A stretch of DNA of 35,089 bases, taken from NCBI RefSeq assembly GCF_000722635.1, contig NZ_JOKH01000004.1, forward strand, positions 207,669-242,757, in the 5' to 3' direction. The translations under genes and the position numbers were made by a program. The stretch is from Endozoicomonas numazuensis (GTDB lineage: Bacteria; Pseudomonadota; Gammaproteobacteria; Pseudomonadales; Endozoicomonadaceae). Below the pieces are notes generated by a model, which made no database searches, had not been told where the DNA came from, and worked only from the letters and a program-made list of their open reading frames with translations. Shown here in pieces: positions 7,562 through 16,296 of the stretch. The number at the start of each line of letters is the position of its first letter. The stretch's first letter is position 1.

Positions 7562-7924
7562 TTACAACAGGTAAACAATACCCTGTTCCACTTTAGAAGG
7601 AACGGCTGTCAGCCTGTCTCCAGGACATGGTCCCGCTACGCACTCTCCTGACTCCATCAGAAACAGGGCTCTGTGAGTGGCGCATTGAATCAGTCGCTTT
7701 TCACTGTCCAGAAAACGGTCTTTCTGCCACTCCAGATTAATACCGAAGTGTGGGCAACTGTTTTCGTAAACAAAAACTTCTTCATTTCGACGCACTACAA
7801 AAATTGAGCCTTTTTCAGTTTCAAAACCTTTGCTTCCGGGGTTTTCAAGATCATCAACAGCGCAGAGTTCCAGCAAGTTTACAGTTCCTGAGTTTGATAG
7901 CTGCTTTGAGAATACTATCGACAA
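7562..7924 (-). CDS. Small Rieske [2Fe-2S] protein
   Basis: This is a single-domain Rieske protein of about 120 residues. Cluster ligands are Cys57-Pro-His59 (CPHFG) and Cys81-x-x-His84 (CATH), as in C-x-H-x(n)-C-x-x-H. The flanking FVVRRNEEVFVYENSCPHFG and a final VEQGIVYLL give the usual beta fold. It resembles stand-alone ferredoxin-like Rieske proteins (NirD/BphF type) that carry electrons to oxygenases or act alone, but no oxygenase is nearby. The start is TTG at 7924; a stop lies two codons upstream and no ATG exists before the Rieske fold, so TTG is the only full-length choice. It is on the same strand as, and 63 bases after, the large acidic-protein gene. Confidence 0.8.
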   Translation of the reverse strand: MSIVFSKQLSNSGTVNLLELCAVDDLENPGSKGFETEKGSIFVVRRNEEVFVYENSCPHFGINLEWQKDRFLDSEKRLIQCATHRALFLMESGECVAGPCPGDRLTAVPSKVEQGIVYLL

Positions 7925-7987
7925 GTACTATCGTATTCCCCTGGTCAGGTGAAAGCTTATATCAGACCCCTGACCAATAACAGGGAC

Positions 7988-9640
7988 TCAACTGATCATT
8001 GGAGGGGAGGGGGGTTGCCTTTTTCGCTTTTTGACTCGCATGGCATTTTTTCGCTGAAAAGTGGATGACTCCACTTTCGTTTCTGCCGGTAGAGGCTCCA
8101 TTTCATCATCCAGCATACGTTCAAGATGCGCCATGGACTCAGGGAGTTTCCCTTTTTCAGCCTGACCGGCAATCTTCACCAGGGGACGGCTCATATCCTT
8201 CAACTCAGGGATTTCTGAAAGAGTTTTCAAAGCATTAGCCAGAGAGCTTTTAGTTTCAAGCCTGAGTTCTGTTTGCATTAACAGGGCATCAACGTCTTCC
8301 TGCTCTGCATGCTTTTCCATGACCGGCTTAATCACCGTATCAAACAGTTCGGACAACTGTTGCTTATCCAGAATACCTGCAAGGTCTTCTCTTTTCAGTG
8401 ATGAGACAGAGAGTTCGTCAAGATCATCAACAAGCTCGGTGTCATATCCGGAGTCACCACTATCACTGACGTCAGAAAGCTTGGAATCAAGGCGATTCAG
8501 CGTCATAGCCTCATCCAGCTTACTGGATTCCTGGTCCACCTGATCCTGCAGTTTTTTAGCCAGCACTGATAATTCTGAAAGGTCCAGGGTTTCCAGCTTC
8601 TTCTTGATATCAGCCAGTTCCGACGACTCATTGAATGTCAGGGTACCTTCTATGCCCTCATCTTCTCCAGCATCTGATAGCCTATCTATTAAATCATTCA
8701 GCTCAGGATCCTTGAGCATCTCTTCTAGCTCTTCAGGAGTGAACAGCCGGTTCGGAGTGTCCGGGCGTACATCACTCAAGATTTCTTTCAGAACCTTTTC
8801 AACCTCATCTTCTTCACCGTTTTCTACATTATTGCCAACGGCCATGAGCGTCTGCAGTTCGCTATCCGTTAAGGTCGTTGTGGGGATGGATAACTCTGGA
8901 TCAATCTCGCTCAGTAACTCAAGTTCGCTGAGTGATAGGCTCAAACTGTCTTCCTTATCGATCTCAGCCAGCATGTCCTCTATATCATCCAGCTCATCAT
9001 CATCTCCATCATCCAGCATCCTCTCGTCTTTCAGTTCCTCCAGTGCCAAAGCTTCGAGCTCAGCCATTTCTTCATCACTGATCTCATCAGAGATTTCCTC
9101 TGCCAGAAACTCTTTGAGTTCATCCAGCAAAACCGCTTCTTCCTGGGACGTCACACTAGCAAGACTGATCAGGTCCTCTTCTGGAAGGTAAGCCTTGATC
9201 AGAGTTTCTTTGACTTCTTCTTTTTTGTTGGCCAGTCGCTCTTGTGCCTTTTTTATTTGTCTTGCTTCACGAGAGAGCATGAGGTGTATATCTCGATAAA
9301 CACCGGCACTGCCTTCCTCCTGAAACCTTTTAATCTCGGGATCAAGACCTTCATTGAGCTTCCATTCCAGCCCATTGGCTGGTCTGTAGTCTGTTGTCTT
9401 TAAAAGGTGCTTTTCTACTTTTTTTATCTGGCCGCGCACATAAGCTGATCGAGCTTTGAGCTCTTTCTCCATATTACGGGTCAGTGCTTCAGCTTCTTTC
9501 CGAATGCGTTTTTCAGGCTGAGTTTCCACAGCAACTTTTCGATTTCGCCACTTACTTTTCCATTTGTCACTGACAGATTGAAAATGACTTTTCAGAACAG
9601 ACAGATGGGTAGAATGATTCCCTGGACCATTAACGTTCAT
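7988..9640 (-). CDS. 550-residue acidic coiled-coil protein of unknown function with basic C-terminal tail
   Basis: I do not recognise a family. The start at 9640 has GGGAGAG about 9 bases upstream. No signal peptide or membrane segment is visible. Residues 20-150 are basic and strongly helical (EKRIRKEAEALTRNMEKELK; ARQIKKAQERLANKKEEVKE). Residues 170-430 are extremely acidic, with runs such as LDDGDDDELDDIEDMLAEID and EISDEISDEEMAELEALALE. A DSGDSGYD motif lies at 393-400. The final segment turns basic and proline-rich, with MRVKKRKRQPPSPP at 534-547, which resembles a classical nuclear localisation signal. The gene begins 47 bases after the autotransporter stop on the same strand, so the two may be co-transcribed. 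Eukaryote-like composition in a likely symbiont suggests a secreted effector, but this is inference. A structural or chaperone role is equally possible. Confidence 0.6.
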   Translation of the reverse strand: MNVNGPGNHSTHLSVLKSHFQSVSDKWKSKWRNRKVAVETQPEKRIRKEAEALTRNMEKELKARSAYVRGQIKKVEKHLLKTTDYRPANGLEWKLNEGLDPEIKRFQEEGSAGVYRDIHLMLSREARQIKKAQERLANKKEEVKETLIKAYLPEEDLISLASVTSQEEAVLLDELKEFLAEEISDEISDEEMAELEALALEELKDERMLDDGDDDELDDIEDMLAEIDKEDSLSLSLSELELLSEIDPELSIPTTTLTDSELQTLMAVGNNVENGEEDEVEKVLKEILSDVRPDTPNRLFTPEELEEMLKDPELNDLIDRLSDAGEDEGIEGTLTFNESSELADIKKKLETLDLSELSVLAKKLQDQVDQESSKLDEAMTLNRLDSKLSDVSDSGDSGYDTELVDDLDELSVSSLKREDLAGILDKQQLSELFDTVIKPVMEKHAEQEDVDALLMQTELRLETKSSLANALKTLSEIPELKDMSRPLVKIAGQAEKGKLPESMAHLERMLDDEMEPLPAETKVESSTFQRKNAMRVKKRKRQPPSPPMIS

Positions 9641-9687
9641 GCAGTGCTCTCCCTTACACTTCTGCTCGATAGTTGAGTTGAATTGAT

Positions 9688-12612
9688 TTAAAACTCATAG
9701 CGCACTCTGGCTGAGAAACTGTCGGAACTGTAATTCTCACTCCAGTTAAGGCTATAACCTGCTCTCAGCGTCCAGTGGTTACCTGTTTTGACACCAAAGG
9801 CCAAACCAGCTGCCAGCCGATAAGGGTCTCTTTCCGGCCCGGTTACGCTATAAGACGAACCACCAGCCAGATAGGTGGCTTTCACTTTACTGCCTGAGGA
9901 AATGAAGTCGTAATAGCCCATAACACTTAACTCAGGCTTAAAGACCGTCTGACGACCCCATATTTCTCCATGGAACTTAAAACCAGCGCCCAACTCAGCC
10001 GTGATGTAATCGTCGCTTTGGATTTTTTGCTCAAATCCGGAGTCACCCTTTTCGGAATAATCCTGGGCGCGTATCAGGCCATAATTGAATTCTGCCTGTG
10101 GTGACATATTCCAGCTTCCCATCCGCCAGGCAGTGCCACCAATAATTCTGAAACCCCACTGATCTGTCTGGAAGTTGCCTTTAACAGATTGAGCATTCAC
10201 CGTTTTTTTAATGTCATTGGTACCATTTCCCATGGATGCCATGGCATCAATGAACAGCCCCCTGTGACTCCAGCTTCCATAGAGTGTCGTCAGGTAACTT
10301 TGCTGGCTGGTTTTCGAGCCATCATCCATATCAATGGAGCCGGAAGATACGGTCATGGCAAGCCCCAACCGGATATTGGCTTCCAGCTCACCATCCACAC
10401 CCAGCGTCATACCCCAGGCCTGACTCTTGAAGCCCGGCTCCTTATTAACCATGCCCTGCTTGCCTGAGGTTGAAAGAAATTGCCCCCAGGCCGCACCATC
10501 AACAAACTGATCACCGTAATTAAAACCACGACGGGTGCCGTGAATGCGGTTGAAGATTATATTGTGAGAAATATTGGCCATGGTCTGGCCTGTTCTTTGA
10601 ACCCCTGCGGATACTTCAGGCTGCACTTCACTCGCCAATTTGACAGCATCACCCGTGTTATCATTCAAAGCTGTGAACATTTTCGCTGATTTCACAGCAT
10701 CGGCAGGTGAAGCGCTGACAGCCACGTCGAGCGCTGCAGCCAGGGCGGCAGCACTCCTGCTTCGAGCCCCTTTAGCCTCGAGCTGCTTTTTAAGATCGGC
10801 CGTTTTATTGACGGTCAGTTTCACTTTGACTGACTGACTGTCCACAATGGGTTCAGCATTCACCAGCAAGCTACCGGAGTCGACCGTCAGACGGTTCTTT
10901 ACTGAACCCTCAACAATATTCGCATTCACCACTGTTAGCGTGGTACCACTGCCCAGTGAACGGTATTCAACCGGAGTTGCAGGTCGCATCAAAACCTTGC
11001 TGCCATCCGCTTCAGCATCAAGGTTCCCAGCCACAGTAATGAGTGGGTTGACTGCATCAATACCTGTTAACTGTCGATTCTCTGCGTCGAGCAACGTCTG
11101 TAACTGAAGAGTGACGGTTGTCATCGTCGGTAGCGTGAAGTTACCGGACATAGCGATACTGGAGGTCTGGGTACTGACAATCAAATGATCCACGTTCTGA
11201 ATGGTTGCCCCATCAAAAGCGCCGGCTTTGAATTCCACAACGTCAGTCTTATAGTCCGTGCTACCAAAAATAGATCCGGTGGTTCTTGCCTCATCACCTT
11301 CCTGTAGGAAGTTCAGCGAAGATTTCGCCGACGAGAAGTTGATGGCATTAACCGTGGTATTGTTGCCGGTGATCAGACCGTTATTGACATGCACACGACC
11401 GATGACGGTTCCGTTTACCTCTATCGCACTGTCACTGGCGGCTTTAATTTCCCCACCATCTGAAACCATAATGGCAGCATCACTTTCTCCCCGCCCCCCT
11501 GTTCCACCAAGCTGGGCATTAGCCGCGACATAAACAGCATTTTTATCAGCAGCGGTGGCTTCAATTTTGGTGTTGGCGCCCCGGGCTGCTACAAAGTCAG
11601 TTCTGGAATAGTGACCCAGGCTCACTGCGTGCTCGGTGGTTGATTGGCTGACACCGCCCTCTATAGCAGTGAAACCACCCGTCAGTGCAGCCCAGTTATT
11701 TTCAGAGCCATACGCCCAATAAGCTGCTCCCTGATTAGCCGTATGAGAGCCACGGATGAAAACACCGGTTTCAATAGTCCCCTTGTTCTCAAAGGTGCCC
11801 GTATAGGTACCGCTGACATAGATACCGGCAGCATCAGAGCCTCCCCCTTGTATAACACCCCCGGTTTCAACCAGTAGCTTACCGATGGCACCACCAACGA
11901 TATCGATCGCCCGCCCATTGGTGGCAACCATCTGTCCTGATACATTAATGACAGTGTCTGCTTCAGTGCGGGTAATCGTGAGATTTTTGGAATTATGGCC
12001 ATTGGTGAACTCTCCTCCTATACGCCCATCACTGCCTACATAGAGAGCACTGCTACCTGTTCCCGAAGACTTGATCCGACTGGTGCTTCCCACCAAGATG
12101 TAATCCATGTAGGAGTCCGAACCAATATTGACTGCATGATCTTTTATGGCTTCAGAAACACCACCGTTCAAAACGCTGTAACTGCCCTGTACAGATGCCT
12201 GGTGAGCAGCGTCCAGACCACTACTCATAAAGGCGTTGCCATTTTCATGTATGGACTGCCCGGTGATGACAATACCGTTTCGAATATGTCCCTGATTCTC
12301 CAGAGTGCCTTGAAGCTGGCCTGTGGTATTGACAAAAATGGTGGCTTTTTCGGGAGAGGGTGGTGCACCGGCAGCTGCACTGGTACTGAGCTGTACTTCT
12401 GTATCGAGCTTGATACCTCCCAGCCGAGCTTGTACCTCTATTACAGGTGACTCTGCACCTGAATTGATGTCCGCTCCGACCACAATGCGCCGGGTATCAT
12501 GAATCACAACTGTCTGGGGAGCACTGATATTCCAGTCTTCAGCCTGAGCAGAAGCAGTCACTATGACTAGAGCCAATGCACCGGACACAAAATGATTAAG
12601 TGAAGTTTGCAC
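9688..12612 (-). CDS. Autotransporter (type Va) with beta-helix-like passenger, 974 residues
   Basis: The start is GTG at 12612 with AAGGA just upstream. A Sec signal peptide follows (LNHFVSGALALVIVTASAQA, then EDW). The passenger (about 30-620) consists of glycine/asparagine-rich repeats of the form GxI-xNxGxI-GxIxxxG, as in beta-helical adhesins. A short alpha/beta linker (VKSAKMFTALNDNTGDAVKL...) precedes the C-terminal 12-strand translocator barrel at about 704-974. The barrel ends in alternating residues and a terminal phenylalanine (FSARVRYEF), the outer-membrane assembly signal. It is clearly paralogous to the 2425-residue autotransporter: both share the SGxFTLPxxTTV segment, NI[IV]F[ND]RI, EFNYGxxR, GPERD and the barrel end. 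It is expected to display its passenger on the cell surface, probably for adhesion. No protease motif is seen. Confidence 0.9.
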   Translation of the reverse strand: MQTSLNHFVSGALALVIVTASAQAEDWNISAPQTVVIHDTRRIVVGADINSGAESPVIEVQARLGGIKLDTEVQLSTSAAAGAPPSPEKATIFVNTTGQLQGTLENQGHIRNGIVITGQSIHENGNAFMSSGLDAAHQASVQGSYSVLNGGVSEAIKDHAVNIGSDSYMDYILVGSTSRIKSSGTGSSALYVGSDGRIGGEFTNGHNSKNLTITRTEADTVINVSGQMVATNGRAIDIVGGAIGKLLVETGGVIQGGGSDAAGIYVSGTYTGTFENKGTIETGVFIRGSHTANQGAAYWAYGSENNWAALTGGFTAIEGGVSQSTTEHAVSLGHYSRTDFVAARGANTKIEATAADKNAVYVAANAQLGGTGGRGESDAAIMVSDGGEIKAASDSAIEVNGTVIGRVHVNNGLITGNNTTVNAINFSSAKSSLNFLQEGDEARTTGSIFGSTDYKTDVVEFKAGAFDGATIQNVDHLIVSTQTSSIAMSGNFTLPTMTTVTLQLQTLLDAENRQLTGIDAVNPLITVAGNLDAEADGSKVLMRPATPVEYRSLGSGTTLTVVNANIVEGSVKNRLTVDSGSLLVNAEPIVDSQSVKVKLTVNKTADLKKQLEAKGARSRSAAALAAALDVAVSASPADAVKSAKMFTALNDNTGDAVKLASEVQPEVSAGVQRTGQTMANISHNIIFNRIHGTRRGFNYGDQFVDGAAWGQFLSTSGKQGMVNKEPGFKSQAWGMTLGVDGELEANIRLGLAMTVSSGSIDMDDGSKTSQQSYLTTLYGSWSHRGLFIDAMASMGNGTNDIKKTVNAQSVKGNFQTDQWGFRIIGGTAWRMGSWNMSPQAEFNYGLIRAQDYSEKGDSGFEQKIQSDDYITAELGAGFKFHGEIWGRQTVFKPELSVMGYYDFISSGSKVKATYLAGGSSYSVTGPERDPYRLAAGLAFGVKTGNHWTLRAGYSLNWSENYSSDSFSARVRYEF

Positions 12613-12737
12613 GATCCTTGTGCCTTCCCTGTTCTCACTGCTGGTTCAAATCATTACCGGTCAGCTTCCAAGCTTTTTCCGGTATCTGCTCTTTTAATCG
12701 GATCATTCAGAGAATGTCTTAGCTTTGAACCGGTAAA

Positions 12738-14057
12738 TCACAAAAAAGACAGATAGAAAACACCCCCAATAATCACGCCACTGACTAACAAATGCATGAT
12801 ACAGAAGCCCATAATATCTCTGGCCTGAAGTCCGGCGACGGCAAGAGCAGGGAGGGCCCAGAAAGGTTGAATCATGTTGGTCCAGGCATCTCCCCAGGCA
12901 ATCGCCATAGCTGCTTTAGCGGGCTCTACTCCCAGTTCAATCGCTGCTGGAATCATAATGGGAGCCTGAATCGCCCATTGCCCCCCTCCGGACGGGATAA
13001 ACATGTTGAGCAAACCAGCACTGAGAAAAGTCAGTAGTGGGAAGCTGTCTGCTGAAGCGATAGAAACAAACCACTCGCTTATTCCTGCCCCCATTCCCGA
13101 AGACATCATCATGCCCATAATGCCGGCATAAAGAGGAAATTGGATGATAATGCCACCCGCACCTTTCACGCCCTGAGTCACAGCATCGAGAAACCGACCG
13201 GCATGACCATGAAGGATCAACCCTAAAGTAAGAAAGAAGAAATTCACAATATCCAGGGTCAAGTTGGCACCGTGACTGGAAAAGTACATCCACAGATAAG
13301 CCAGCCCCATGAGTCCCGGCAGCAGGGCTAACAAACGGCTATGCTCTAGCCTTCTGGCCGGAGAATCTATCACTCTGGGCTCTGTCACCAGAGGTTCTGC
13401 AAGGCGTTCAGGGTCAACCGTGACGGTCTTGTCCAACCCTCGCATCATCAACCAGTTCAACAAAGGCATGACAACCAGTAATAAACCCAGAATCACCAGA
13501 TTGAAGTGGGCAAAGATCGTCTCTGAGCTGTGGATCACTCCCATCATGTCTGACATAAAGTGATGCTCTGTCGCTATAGTCAAAGGCACAGAGCCTGATA
13601 ACCCACCATGCCAAATTAGAAAACCACTGTAAGCACTGGCGATAAGAAGACGGTAATCCGTGGCAGGCTGTGCTCTGGCCATATGTTTGGCAAACAGGGC
13701 TCCGACGATTAAACCAAAACCCCAGTTAATCCAGCAGGCAACAAATGACACCAATGTCACCAGCACAATACCCTGTCCCGGGGATCGGGCCAAATTAGAT
13801 GTTTTCTCAAGAAATCGATGAACAATCGGTGCAACTGCCAGAACATAGCCTGTTACCAAAACCAGTACCATCTGCATGGTGAAGGTCAGCAGCTTCCAGA
13901 TGGAATCCCCCCAGAATTGAATCATTTCTGCAGGAGTATGTTGAGTAAATAAAATACCCAGAATAAAGGCTAACAAAGTCAGCATGACAGCCAGAACAAA
14001 GGGATCAGGCAAATAGCGACGCATCAGGTGGTCAAAGAACCCGGTCAGTCTCTGCAT
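12738..14057 (-). CDS. atoE: Short-chain fatty acid transporter, AtoE family
   Basis: The start at 14057 (MQRLTGFFDHLMRRYLPDPF) has AGGAG 6 bases upstream and gives 439 residues; a frame extension to 14084 lacks such a site. The protein is very hydrophobic with about ten to twelve membrane helices and family hallmarks: RYLPDPFVLAVMLTLLAF near the N-terminus, NWGFGLIVGALFAKHMAR, YSGFLIWHGGLSGSVPL, and FIPSGGGQWAIQAPIMIPAA near the C-terminus. AtoE-type carriers take up acetoacetate and short-chain fatty acids such as butyrate across the inner membrane. The usual atoDAB CoA-transferase/thiolase genes are not adjacent, so it stands alone here. It lies between the autotransporter and a broken VOC gene, all on the minus strand. 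Confidence 0.88.
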   Translation of the reverse strand: MQRLTGFFDHLMRRYLPDPFVLAVMLTLLAFILGILFTQHTPAEMIQFWGDSIWKLLTFTMQMVLVLVTGYVLAVAPIVHRFLEKTSNLARSPGQGIVLVTLVSFVACWINWGFGLIVGALFAKHMARAQPATDYRLLIASAYSGFLIWHGGLSGSVPLTIATEHHFMSDMMGVIHSSETIFAHFNLVILGLLLVVMPLLNWLMMRGLDKTVTVDPERLAEPLVTEPRVIDSPARRLEHSRLLALLPGLMGLAYLWMYFSSHGANLTLDIVNFFFLTLGLILHGHAGRFLDAVTQGVKGAGGIIIQFPLYAGIMGMMMSSGMGAGISEWFVSIASADSFPLLTFLSAGLLNMFIPSGGGQWAIQAPIMIPAAIELGVEPAKAAMAIAWGDAWTNMIQPFWALPALAVAGLQARDIMGFCIMHLLVSGVIIGGVFYLSFL

Positions 14058-14225
14058 GGTTGCTCCTGTTGTTTTTTTAATCACATTGTTGAGCCATGAC
14101 CTGAATACTCAGGCTATAGAGACATGGACCCTGAAAATAAGATAGCCTTCTTCCTTCTGAATTCCAGAAAGATGAATCGAAATCTGATAGAACAGTTAAT
14201 GTTGAACCGAGAAAAAGCTGAAGCC

Positions 14226-14629
14226 TTATTCAGGCTTTTGCTCAAATTCCCACTGAATGCCATAGGGATCGACAAAATAGAAGTAACGAATGCCCGCGAC
14301 CATCTCCCTGACACCTCTCCGTGACACCTCTCCGTGATTCCGGATCCAAATTCATGGTTTTATCAAAGAAGGTAAATTCCTGATCGGTGATTTCGTCAAT
14401 CTTGAAAGGCCGATAGTCGGGTGAAGAGTTCATCCTGAGAAGGTAGTTTCAAAAAACGGATAGACACTTCTACATCATCAGGTTGATCAAGAAAGCCCGC
14501 CGAACGGGCAAAGCCTCTATTTTTGAAATGAGGGAAGTCCAGAACAGGTTCAGCAAAAAATGCCTCTGAATAAAAACGGGTGGCCCGATCGATATCATCG
14601 ACCACAATATTGATATGACTTATACCCAT
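14226..14629 (-). pseudogene. VOC-superfamily (glyoxalase/dioxygenase fold) protein, two frameshifts
   Basis: From the ATG at 14629 the frame reads MGISHINIVVDDIDRATRFY, then SEAFFAEPVLDFP, a classical VOC start with a His metal ligand. It goes out of frame near 14400. A second frame then carries FKIDEITDQEFTFFDKTMNL and DPESRRGV. A third frame carries REMVAGIRYFYFVDPYGIQW, then EFEQKPE and a TAA at 14226-14228, the typical VOC C-terminus with a Glu ligand. The second break is exactly the 13-bp duplication at 14311-14336; deleting one copy joins ESRRGV to REMVAG. The first break may also mark a deletion, as the total is short for a two-module VOC protein. The first codons (ATG GGT ATA) belong to the end of the 128-bp repeat element. 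Confidence 0.8.
14311..14336. repeat. 13-bp perfect tandem duplication (x2) in the VOC pseudogene
   Basis: acacctctccgtg occurs twice in direct succession (14311-14323, 14324-14336). Removing one copy restores the local reading frame of the VOC C-terminal part. Confidence 0.95.
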
Positions 14630-14748
14630 CGCCTTTCAAGATGCTACGTTGTTGCCAGCGTTCGCTCACCCTGATCACCTACTACTTGTAGGCTCACAGG
14701 GCTTCGCTCACTTGTCGCCTGGTAGCATCTTGAAATCCAATGGGTATA
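14621..14748. mobile_element. 128-bp palindromic repeat element, copy 1
   Basis: The element runs from tatacccatcgcctttcaag to ccaatgggtata, with imperfect terminal inverted repeats of about 27 bases (tataccca...tttcaagatgctac at each end). The inner part is also partly self-complementary (gtaggctcacagggcttcgctcac against gtaggtgatcagggtgagcgaac). It is a non-coding hairpin-like unit. An apparently identical 128-base copy lies in inverted orientation at 30003-30130. Here the right-hand end truncates the multicopper oxidase remnant and the left-hand end supplies the start codon of the VOC remnant. Confidence 0.88.
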
Positions 14749-15185
14749 GAAGCTTAATGCTCTCTTTAATTTTCAGGAATAATAAAGTTCCCGTACCCAA
14801 AAATGTAGTGTCGTCATTCTTCCAGGCTTTGGAAGCCAGAGTCCGATCTCCTGAGCTGTTACAGCGCACTGCCAGGTCGGCTCGTCCACCACCGGGCAGA
14901 ATGAGCCTTTCAACTTTGCGCGGTAAGGTCTTTGCGCGGTAAGGTCTTTGCGCGGTAAGGTCTTTGCGCGGTAAGGTCTTTGCGCGGTAAGGTCTTAAGG
15001 AAAATACCGTCTTTTGCCAATAGCTGGAATTCACACCCCTCTGGAGCAGGAATACTCAACCACTGCATAAAAGATGAATTGATCAGTTGCAAGCGCCTCC
15101 ACTGTCCTTTTTCCAGTTCCAAAAAAGGCTGATACTGACCGTTAGCAGAGATAACAATGGCTACCGGATGGATGAAAGCTTTACC
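14749..15185 (-). pseudogene. Multicopper oxidase internal fragment, broken by 16-bp repeats
   Basis: The frame starts directly after the hydrolase stop with KAFIHPVAIVISANGQYQPF, then LELEKGQWRRLQLINSSFMQ, then CEFQLLAKDGIFL. If only one 16-bp unit is read, it continues KTLPRKVERLILPGGGRADL and AVRCNSSG. This matches the second cupredoxin domain of CueO-like multicopper oxidases (NGQ..P.L.V..G...RLRL.N; F.L.A.DG; L.L.PG.R.D...). Both the N-terminal domain and the C-terminal copper-binding domain (HCH motifs) are absent, so no activity is possible. Five 16-bp units at 14915-14994 shift the frame, and the 128-bp element cuts the 3' side. It is a decayed fragment. Confidence 0.72.
14915..14994. 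repeat. 16-bp tandem repeat, five perfect units
   Basis: tttgcgcggtaaggtc is repeated five times without a mismatch inside the multicopper oxidase remnant. One, four or seven units would keep the frame; five do not. The pattern resembles a phase-variable repeat, but the host gene is already truncated at both ends. Confidence 0.95.
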
Positions 15186-16166
15186 TTATATGCGCCCGCT
15201 CTCCACATCCTGAAAAAAACTGACCAGGGCTTCTTTGTAATTTTCCGGATCGTCCCACATGCTGCAATGGCTACCGTTATCGCAAAGTACCAGTCTGCTG
15301 TGAGGCAGTATGGAAGCCATCTGTTTCTGATCATCTGGAGCCATAGTGTCGTAACGGCCTGAGAGCACCAGGGTTGCAACCCGGATCTCAGCCAGCTCGT
15401 TCCAGCGATCCCACCCCAGCAAATTGCCCGTGAAGACAAACTCATTATTTCCCTGCATGGTGTTGTATACCTGATGATTCATATGATCAAAAGCACGACT
15501 TAACGATTCAGGCCAATGTGGCAGCCTGCAGATGTACTTTCGGTAAAGGTGCTCCTTCAGCAGAGACTGATACTCTTCATTGTCGAGCTCATCTTGTGCT
15601 TCATAGTGCTTCATTTTTTCAATCACATCTGGAGGGAGTTGCTCCCGGAGATGGTTGATATGAGCCATATAGGAATGAATACTGCCGGTAATACCAGCAA
15701 GAACAAGTCCCTTCAGATGACGCTGGTATTTAAGCGCATATTCAATAGCCCAAAGTCCTCCACAGGAGTGACCGTAAAGATAAAAATCTTCCAGACCCAG
15801 CGCTTCCCGAACCTGCTCAATTTCACTAATAAAACGTTCCAGTTGCCAGAGCGATTCATCCTCGGGCTGATCTGAGCACCACGATCCCAGCTGGTCATAT
15901 AAAATGACTTCAACACCCTGCGGGGCCAGAAACTCTTCAAGGCATTCCAGATATTCATGGGAGCAACCCGGCCCACCATGCAGAGTCAGTAACTTTACTG
16001 GTCCTGAGCCTACTCGCTGAGTCCAGACCCGATAGCCATTATCCAGTGTTATCCACTGAACACCTGGGGCTTTGAGCTTGTCTTGCTTGGTCATCATGCC
16101 TGTACGCTGTTGGTTTTTACCGAAAAAAAGATGCCATCCGAGGGTGAAATAATTCTCTTTGCTCAT
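15186..16166 (-). CDS. Proline-iminopeptidase-like alpha/beta hydrolase (peptidase S33)
   Basis: An intact alpha/beta hydrolase with the S33 hallmarks: the oxyanion-hole motif HGGPG at 63-67, nucleophile elbow GHSCGG with Ser134, Asp273 (SGRYDTMAPDD) and His300 (GSHCSMWDDP). Proline iminopeptidases release N-terminal proline from peptides in the cytoplasm. The elbow is normally GxSWGG, and Cys135 in place of Trp is unusual, so the substrate may differ (for example other amides or esters). Two starts are possible: 16166 (326 residues) or the double ATG at about 16097 (303 residues), which is closer to the family length. Neither has a strong ribosome-binding site. Its stop abuts the multicopper oxidase remnant in the same frame. 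Confidence 0.82.
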   Translation of the reverse strand: MSKENYFTLGWHLFFGKNQQRTGMMTKQDKLKAPGVQWITLDNGYRVWTQRVGSGPVKLLTLHGGPGCSHEYLECLEEFLAPQGVEVILYDQLGSWCSDQPEDESLWQLERFISEIEQVREALGLEDFYLYGHSCGGLWAIEYALKYQRHLKGLVLAGITGSIHSYMAHINHLREQLPPDVIEKMKHYEAQDELDNEEYQSLLKEHLYRKYICRLPHWPESLSRAFDHMNHQVYNTMQGNNEFVFTGNLLGWDRWNELAEIRVATLVLSGRYDTMAPDDQKQMASILPHSRLVLCDNGSHCSMWDDPENYKEALVSFFQDVESGRI

Positions 16167-16296
16167 GGCTGTTCAACGGGTTCAGTTTAGGCAGTTTCTG
16201 AAAAAAAGAGGCGGCCTGACAGCAATCAGCTATTTTTCAAAAGGTCAGATATATACGTAATTTGTTTTTCTTTTCACTGGTTTGCGAACTCTTCAC

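Noticed and set aside
8604-9191. Plus-strand serine-rich open frame of 195 codons
   Set aside because: It is the antisense of the acidic-protein gene; Glu/Asp codons read backwards give Ser/Leu-rich frames.
14921-15000. Direct repeats considered as a CRISPR array
   Set aside because: Units are contiguous with no spacers. The same applies to the 21-bp array at 25621-25807.
14708-15034. Minus-strand 108-codon open frame across the 16-bp repeats as a stand-alone gene
   Set aside because: It is a frame-shifted reading of the multicopper oxidase remnant fused to the 128-bp element.
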